Assembly: GCF_963924675.1 (NCBI RefSeq)
Contig: NW_027077457.1
Coordinates: forward strand, 62,001 to 126,000
Source: Phocoena phocoena
Taxonomy: Eukaryota; Chordata; Mammalia; Artiodactyla; Phocoenidae
Length of the DNA stretch: 64,000 bases
Direction: 5' to 3'
Shown here: one piece after another, positions 53,001 through 61,230 of the stretch
Layout: each line of letters opens with the position of its first letter
Numbering within the stretch: the stretch's first letter is position 1
Program-made: the position numbers and the translations under genes
The notes under the pieces: generated by a model
Seen by the model: only the letters and a program-made list of their open reading frames with translations
Databases searched by the model: none
What the model was told of the DNA's origin: nothing

Positions 53001-55600
53001 CTTACCCTAACCCGTCCCCTAATCCTAACCCGTACGCTAACACTATCCCGTTCCCTAACACGTATGCTCACCCTAAATCATTGTCGTACCCTAACCTGTC
53101 CCCTAATCTGTCCCCATCCCCTAACCCTAACCCTAACCCTTACCCGAAGCCTTACACTAACCCGTCCCCTAATCCTAAGCCGTACGCTAACACAAACCCG
53201 TACCCTAACACGTACGCTCACCGTAAATGGTTGTCGTACCCTAACCTGTCCCCTAAAGCGTCCCCGTCACCTAACACTAACCCTAACCCTTACCCTAACC
53301 CTAACCCTTACCCGAAGCCTTACCCTAACCCGTCCCATAATCCTAACCCGTACGCTAACATTAACCCGTACCCTAACACGTACACTCACCCTAAACCGTT
53401 GTCGTACCCTAACCTGTCCCCTAAACCGTCCCCGTCACCTAACACTAACCCTAACCCTTACCCTATCCCTAACACTTACCCGAAACCTTACCCTAACCTG
53501 TACCCTAATCCTAACACGTACGCTAACACTAAACCGTACCCTAACACGTACGCTCACCCTAAACCGTTGTCCTACCCTAAACTCCCTCCTAAACCTTCCC
53601 CGTCCCCTAACCCTAACCCTAACCCTAACCCTATCCCTTACCCGAAGCCTTACACTTACCCGTCCCCTAATCCTAACCCGTACGCTAACACTAACTGGTA
53701 CCCTAACACGTACGCTCACCGTAAACCATTGTCGTACCCTAACCTGTCCCGTAAACCGTCCCTGTCCCCTAACACTAAACCTAACCCTAACCCTAACCCT
53801 AACCCTTACCCGAAGCCTTACCCTAACCAGTCCCCTAATCCTAAACCGTACGCTAACACTAACCCGTCCCCTAATAGGTACGCTCAACCTAAACCGTTGT
53901 CGTACCCTAACCTGTCCCCTAAACCGTCCCCATCCCCTAACACTAACCCTATCCCTAACCCTAACCCTATACAAAGCCTTACCCTAAACCGTCCCATAAT
54001 CCTAACCCGTACGCTAACACTAACCCGTACCCTAACACGTACGCTCACCCTACACCATTGTCGTACCCTAACCTGTCCTGTAAACTTTCCCCGTCCCCTA
54101 ACATTAACCCTAACCCTAAGCCTAACACTAACCCTAAACCCTAACCCTAACCCTAACCCTAAGCCTTACCCAAAGCCTTTACCTAACCCGTCCCCTAATC
54201 CTAAACTGTACGCTAACACTAACCCGTACTCTAACACGTACGCTCACACTAAACCATTGACGTACACTAACCTGTCTCATAAACCCTCCCCGTGCCTTAA
54301 CCCTAAACCTAACCCTAACCCTAACCCTAACCATTACCCGAAGCCTTACCCTAACTCGTCCCCTAATGCTAACCGGTACGCTAACACTAACCCATACCCT
54401 AACTCGTACGCTCACCCTAAACTGTTGTCGTACACTAACCTGTCCCCTAAACCGTCCCCGTCCGCAAACCCTAACCCTAACCCTAACCCTAACCTTTACC
54501 CAAAGCCTTACCCTAACACGTCCCCTAATCCTAACCCGTACGCTAACACTAACCCGTACCCTAAAACGTACGCTCACCCTAAACTGTTGTCATATCCTAA
54601 CCTTGCCCCTAAACCCTCCCCGTACCCTAACCCTAACCCTATGCCTAACCCTAACCCTTACCCGAAGCCTTACCCTAACCCGTCACCTAATCCTAACCCG
54701 TACGCGAAAGCTAACGTTACCCTAAAACGTATGCTCACCCTAAACCTTTGCCGTACCCTAACCTGTCTCCTAATCCGTCCCCGTCCCCTAAACCTAACCC
54801 TTAACCTAACCCTAACGCTTACCCGAAGCCTTACACTAACCCGTCCCCTAATCCTAACCCGTAGGCTAACACTAACCCTTACCCTAACACGTACGCTCAC
54901 CCTAAACCGTTGCCGTACCCTAACCTTTCCCCTAAACCGTCGCCGTACCCTAACCTTTCCCCTAAACCGTCCCCGTCCCCTATCACTAAACCTGACCCTA
55001 ACTCTAATCCTTACCCGAAGCCTTACCCTAACCCGTCCCCTAATCCTAAACCGTACGCTAACACTAACCCATAACATAACACGTACGCTCACCCTAAAAC
55101 GTTGTCGTACCCTAACCAGTCCCCTAAACCGTCTCCATCCCCTAAAACTAACCCTAACCCTAACCCTTACCCGAAGCCTTACACTAAACCGTCCCCTAAT
55201 CCTAACCCGTACGCTAACACTAACTGGTACCGTAACACGTACGCTCACCCTAAACATTTGTCGTAACATAACCTGTCTCCTAAACCGTCCCCTTCCCTAA
55301 CCCTAAACCTAACCCTAATCCTAACGGGTCCCCTAAACCGTCCTCGTCCCCGTCCCCTAACCCTAAGCCTAACCCTAATGCTAACCCTTACCCGAAGCCT
55401 TACCCTAACCCGTCCCCTAATCCTAACCCGTACACTAACTCTAACCCGTACCCTAACATGTAGGTTTACCCTAAACCATTGTCGTACACTAACCTGTCCC
55501 CTAAACCGTCCCTGTCCCCTAACCCTAACCCTAACCCTAATCCTAACCAGTCCCCTAAACTGTCCCCGTCCCCGTCCCCTAACCCTAAGACTAAACCTAA
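50081..55600 (+). repeat. Satellite units with many private variants, no long near-identical partner
   Basis: The unit order and period continue, but most units carry variants not shared elsewhere in the window (for example CCCCAGGCC near 51,220, CCAACTCACC near 51,960, CATACGGAAAC near 52,865, TACGCGAAAGCTAACG near 54,700). Several cores contain a TTACCCTAACCC break. I found nothing non-satellite in it. Confidence 0.8.
54901..54960 (+). repeat. 30-bp tandem duplication inside one unit
   Basis: 54,901-54,930 and 54,931-54,960 are the same five hexamers (from CCTAAACCG through CTTTCC), differing only at TGCCG versus CGCCG. The doubled part is hexamers 2-6 of the unit. It is flanked by two copies of CCCTAAACCGT, which every normal unit has 30 bp apart, so slippage or unequal exchange at that direct repeat explains it. 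Confidence 0.88.
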
Positions 55601-55855
55601 CGCTAACACTTACCCGAAGCCTTACACTAACCCGTCCCTTAATCCTAACCCGTACGCTAACACGAACCCGTACCCTAACACGTACGCTCAACCTAAACCG
55701 TTGTCGTACCCTAACCTGTCCCCAAAACCGTCCCCGTCCCCTAACCCTAACCCTAACCCTAACACTTAGCCGAAGCCTTACACTAACCCGTCCCCTAATC
55801 CTAAACCGTACGCTAACACTAAACCGTACCCTAACACGTACGCTCACCCTAACCC
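55601..55855 (+). repeat. Short dispersed copy of a Segment C piece
   Basis: About 250 bp matching 10,955-11,180 and 19,790-20,010: CTTAATCC, CACGAACCC, CTCAACC, CCCCAAAACCG and the TAGCCGAAGCC marker appear in the same order. The match is notable because it lies in the otherwise diverged right part of the window, about 44.7 kb from its first relative. Confidence 0.8.
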
Positions 55856-58620
55856 TTTGTCATACTCTAACCTGTCCCCTAAACCGTCCCCTTCCCCTAA
55901 TCCTAACCCTAACCATAACCCTAACCATAACCCTTACCCGAAGCCTTACACAAACCCGTCTCCTAATCCTAAGCCGTACGCTAACACTAACCCGTACCCT
56001 AACACGTACGCTCACCCTAAACCGTTGTCGTAGCCTAACCTTTCCCCTAAACCGTCTCCGTCCCCTAACCCTAACACTAACCCTTTCCCTAACCCTAACC
56101 CTTACCCGAAGCCTTACCCTGACCGGTCACCTAATACGAACCTGTACGCTAACACTAACCCGTAGCCTTACACGTACGCTCACCCTAAACCGTTGCCGTA
56201 CCCTAACCTGTCCCCTAAACCGTCCCCGTCCCATAACCCTAACCGTAAACCTAACCCTAAACCTTTCCTGAAGCCTTACCCTAACCCGTCCCCAATCCTA
56301 ACCCGTACACTAACACTAAACCATACACTAACACCTACACTCACCCTAAAATGTTGTCGTTATCCTAACCTGTCCCCTAAACCCTCCCCGTCCCCTAACC
56401 CTAACCCTAAACCTAACCCTAAACCTTACCTGAAGCCTTACCCAAACCCGTCCCCTAATCCTAACCCGTACGGTAACACTAAACGGTACCCTAACACCTA
56501 CACTCATCCTAAAACGTTGTCATATCCTAACCTGTCCCCTAAACAGTCCCCGTCCCCTAACCCTAACCCTAACACTAACCCTAACCCTTACCCGAAGCCC
56601 TAACCTAACCCATAGGCTAACAGTAAACCGTAGCCTAACACGTACGATCACCCTAAAACTTTGTCGTACCATTACCTGTCCCCTAAACTGTCCCCGTCCC
56701 CGTCCCCTAATCCTAACCCTAACCCTAACCCTAACACTTACCCGAAGCCATACCCTAACCCGTCCCCTAATCCTAACCCGTACCCTAACACGTACGCTCA
56801 GCCTAAACCATTGTCGTACCCTAAACTGTGACCTACACCGTCCCCGTCCCCGTCCCCGTCCCCTAACCCTAAACCTAAGCCTAACCCTTACCCGAATCCT
56901 TACAATAACCCGTCCCCTACTCCTAACCCGTACGATAACACTAACCCGTACCCAACACTTACGATCACCCTAAACCGTTGTCGTACCCTAACCTGTCCCC
57001 TAAACCTTCCCCATCCCCTGACCCTAACCCTAACCCCAATCCTAAACCTGAACCTTACCCGAAACCTTACCCTAACCCGTCCCCTAATCCTAACACGTAC
57101 GCTAACACTCACCCGTACCCTAACACGTACGCTCACCCTAAAACTTTGTCGTACACTAACCTGTCCCTTAAACCATCCCCATCCGCTAACCCTAACCCTA
57201 ACCCTAACCCTAAAACTTACCCGAAGCCTTACCCTAACCTGTCACATAATCCTAACCCGTACGCTAACACTAACCCATACCCTAACAGGTACGCTCACCC
57301 TAAACTGTTTTCATACCCTAACCTGTCCCCTAAACCGTCCCCGTCCCCCAACCTTAACCCTAACCCTAACCCTAAGACTTACTCGAAGCCTTACCCTAAC
57401 CCGTCCCCTAATCCTAACCGGTACGCTAACACTAACCCTTACCCTAACATGTACAATCACCCTAAACCTTTGTCGTACCCTAACCTGTCCCCAAAACCGT
57501 CCCCATCCCCTAACTCTAACACTAACCCTAACCCTAACCCTTAACCGAAGTCGTCCCCTAACCCGTCCCCTAATCCTAACCTGTACGTTAACACTAACCC
57601 GTACCCTAACATGTACAATCACCCTACACCGTTTTCGTACCCTAAACTGTCCCCTAAACCGTCCCCGTCCCCTAACCCTAACCCTAACCCTAACCCTTAC
57701 CCGAAGCCTTACCCTAACCCATCCCCTAATCCTAACCCGTAGGCTAACACTAACCCGTACCCTAACACGTACGCTCACCCTAAACCATTGTCGTACCCTA
57801 TCCTGTCCCCTAAACCGTCCCCGTCCCCTAACCGTAACCCTAAGCCTAAACTTTACCCGAAGCCTTACCCTAACCCGTCCCCTAATCCTAACCCGTACGC
57901 TAACACCTACGCTCACCCTAAACCGTTGTTGTACCCTAACCTGTCCCCTAAACTGTCCCCATCCCCTAACCCTAACCCTAACCCTAACCCTAAACCTTAC
58001 CGGAAGCCTTACCCTAACCCATCCCCTAATCCTAACCCGTATGCTAACACTAACACATACCCTAACACGTATGCTCACCCTAAACCGTTGTCGTACCCTA
58101 ACCTGTCCCCTAAACCATCCCCGTCCCCTAACCCTAACAATAACCCTAAACCTAAACCTTACCCGAAGCCTTACCTAAACCCGTCCCATAATCCTAACCC
58201 GTACGTTAACACTAATCCGTACCCTAACACGTACACTCACCCTAAATCTTTGTCATACAATAACCTGTCCCTTAAACCATCCCCATCCGCTAACCCTAAC
58301 CCTAACCCTAAACCTAACCCCTACCCGAAGCCTTACCCTAACCCGTCCCCTAATCCTAACCCTTACGCTAACACTAACCCATACCATAACACGTACGCTC
58401 ACCCTAAACCGTTTGCGTACCCTAACCTGTCCCCTAAACCGTCCCCGTCCCCCAACCCTAACCCTAACCCTAATCCTTACCCGGAGCCTTAAACTAACCT
58501 GTCCCCTAATCCTAACTGGTACGCTAACACTAACCCGTACCCTAACACGTAGGCTCAGCCTAAACGGTTGCGGTACCCTAAACTGTCACCTAAACCGTCC
58601 CCGTCCGTCCCCTAACCCTA
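55856..58620 (+). repeat. Diverged satellite units
   Basis: Units continue at the usual spacing with frequent private variants, such as TGTTGTCGTTATCC near 56,351, TAACAGTAAACCG near 56,618, four successive CCGTCC copies near 56,838-56,862, and a one-base loss at CCCAACACTTACG near 56,951. ATGTACAATCACC units appear near 57,449 and 57,610 and again in the pair described next. No gene or other element seen. Confidence 0.8.
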
Positions 58621-58649
58621 ACCCTAACCCTAACACTTACCCGAAGCCT

Positions 58650-59240
58650 TACCCTAAACCGTCCCCTAATCCTAACCCGTACGTTAACACTAAACCTTAC
58701 CCTAACATGTACAATCACCCTAAACCGTTGTCGTACCCTAACCTGTCCCTTAAACCGTCCCCATCCCCTAACCCTAACACTAACCCTAACCCTAACCCTA
58801 ACTATTAACCGAAGACTTCCCCTAACCCATCCCGTAATCCTAACCCAGACCCTAACACTAACCCGTACCCTAACACGAATGCTCAACCTAAACCGTTTTC
58901 GTACCCCAACCTGTCCCCTAAAGAGTCCCCATCACCTAACCCTAACCCTAATCCTTACCCAAACCCGGCCCCTAATCCAAACTCGTACGCTAAATCTAAA
59001 CCGTACCCTAACATGTACGCTCACCCTAAAACGTTGTCGTACCCTAACCTGTCACCTAAACCATCCCCGTCCCCTAACCCTAACCCTAACCCTAACCGGT
59101 CCCCTAAACCGTACCCGTCCCCGTCCCCTGACCCTAACCCTAACGCTAACCCTTACCCGAAGCCTTACACTAACCCGTCCCCTAATCCTAACCCGTACGC
59201 TAACACTAACCCATACCCTAACACGTACGCTCACCCTAAA
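58650..59240 (+). repeat. Segment K, first copy (homologous to about 60,620-61,230)
   Basis: Variant order matches 60,620-61,230 at offset 1,966 near 58,711 and 1,990 near 59,096. Shared markers: ATGTACAATCACC, CCGTTTTCGTACCCC, and an unusual insertion in which the core is interrupted by CCGGTCCCCTAAACCG followed by CCCTGACCC (59,096-59,140). Many substitutions separate the copies, so this is an older duplication than those on the left. Confidence 0.8.
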
Positions 59241-60619
59241 TCGTTGTCGTATCCTAACCTTTCCCTTAAACCATCCCCGTCCCCTAACCCTAACACTATC
59301 CCTAAACCTAACCCTTACCAGAAGCCTTACCCTAACCCGTCCCCTAATACTAAGCCGTACGCTAATACTAAACAGTACCCTAACACGTACACTCACCCTA
59401 AAACGTTGTCGTACCCTAACCTATCCCCTAAACCGTCCCAGTCCACTAACCCTAACCCTAAACCTAACCCTAACCCTAACCCTTACCCGAAGCCTTACCC
59501 TAACCCGTCCCCTAAACCTAACCGATACGCTAACACTAACCCGTACCCTAACACTTACGCTCACAGTAAAACATTGTCGTACGCTAACCTGTCCCCTAAA
59601 CCGTCCCGGTCCCATAACCCTAACCCTAACCCTAAACCTAACCCTTACCCGAAGCCTTACACTAACCCGTCCCCTAATCCTTACTCGTACGCTAACACTA
59701 ACCCATACCTTAACACGCACGCTCACCCTAAACCGTTGTCGTACCCTAACATGTCCCCTAAACCGTCCCTGTCCCCTAACCCTAACCCTAACACTATCCC
59801 TAAACCTAACCCTTACCTGAAGCCTTACCCTAAACCATCCCCTAATCCTAACCCGTACGCTAACACTAACCCATACCCTAACACGTACGCCGACCCTAAA
59901 CCGTTGTCGTACCCTAAACTGTCCCCTAAACTGTCCCCATCCCTTAATCCTAACCCTAAAACTTATCCGAAGGCTTACCCTAACCAGTCCCCTAATCCTA
60001 ACCCGTACGCTAACACTAACCCGTACCGTAACACGTACGCTAACCCTAAACCGTCGTCGTACCCTAACCTGTCCCCTAAACCGTCCCCATCCCCTAACCA
60101 TAACCATAATCCTAACCCTTACCCGAAGCCTTACCCTAACCCGTCCCCTAATCCTAACCCGTACGCTAACACTAACCCGTACCCTAATGTAGGCTCACCC
60201 TACACCGTTTTCGTACACTAACCTGTCCCCTAAACAGTCCCCGTCCCCTAATCCTAACCCTAACCCTAACCCTAACCCTAACCCTAACGCATACCCGAAG
60301 CCTTACACTAACCCGTCCCCTAACCCTAACCCGTACGCTAACACTAACCCGTACCCTAACACGTACGCTCACCCTAAAACATTGTCGTACCCTAACCTGT
60401 CCCCTAAACCGTCCCCTAACCCTAACCCTAACCCTAACCCTTACCTGAGGCCTTACACTAAACTGTCCCCTAATCCTAACCCGTACGCTAACACTAAACC
60501 GTACCCTAACAGGTACCCTCACCCTAAACCGTTGTCGTACCCTAACTTGTCACCTAAACTGTCCTCGTCCCCTAACCCTAACCCTAACCCTAACCCTAAC
60601 ACTTACCCGAAGCCTTACC
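59241..60619 (+). repeat. Diverged satellite units between the Segment K copies
   Basis: About eight units with the standard order. One unit near 60,186 has lost bases (CCCTAATGTAGGCTCACCC), removing CACGTA and part of CGCTCA and shifting register. Otherwise nothing beyond satellite sequence. Confidence 0.78.
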
Positions 60620-61230
60620 CTAACCCATCCTCTAATCCTAACCCGTAAATTAACACTAAACCTTACCCTAACATGTACAATCACCCTAAACCGTTGTCGT
60701 ACCCTAACCTGTCCCCTAAACCGTCCCCATCCCCTAACCCTAACAATAACCCTAACCCTAACCCTAACATTTAACCGAAGCCTTCCTCTAACACGTCCCG
60801 TAATCCTAACCCGTACCCTAACACTAACCCGTACCCTAACACGTATGCTCAACCTAAACCGTTTTCGTACCCCAACCTGTCCCCTAAACAGTCCCCATCC
60901 CCAAACCCTAACCCTAACCCTAACCCTTACCCTTACCCGAATCCTTACCCAAACCCTTCCCCTAATCCTAACACGTACGCTAAAACTAAACCATACCCTA
61001 ACACGTACGCTCACCCTAAACCGTTGTCGTAGCCTAACCTGTCACCTAAACCGTCCCCGTCTCCTAACCCTAACCCTAACCCTAACCGGTCCCCTAAACC
61101 GTTCCCGGCCCTGTCCCCTGACCCTAACCCTAACGCTAACCCTTACCCGAAGCCTTACACTAACCCATCCCCTAATCCTAACCCATAAGCTAACACTAAC
61201 CCGTACCCTAACACGTACGCTTACCCTAAA
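60620..61230 (+). repeat. Segment K, second copy
   Basis: Second copy of 58,650-59,240. It has the same core interruption at 61,086-61,130 and two more core hexamers upstream. Private differences include CCCGGCCCTGTCC where the first copy has CCCGTCCCCGTCC. Confidence 0.8.

Noticed and set aside
52421..55300. 959-codon open frame on the plus strand (Pro-Asn changing to Leu-Thr)
   Set aside because: The switch from Pro-Asn to Leu-Thr marks a one-base indel inside the satellite. A real protein would not keep both halves as equally regular repeats. It is a satellite artefact.
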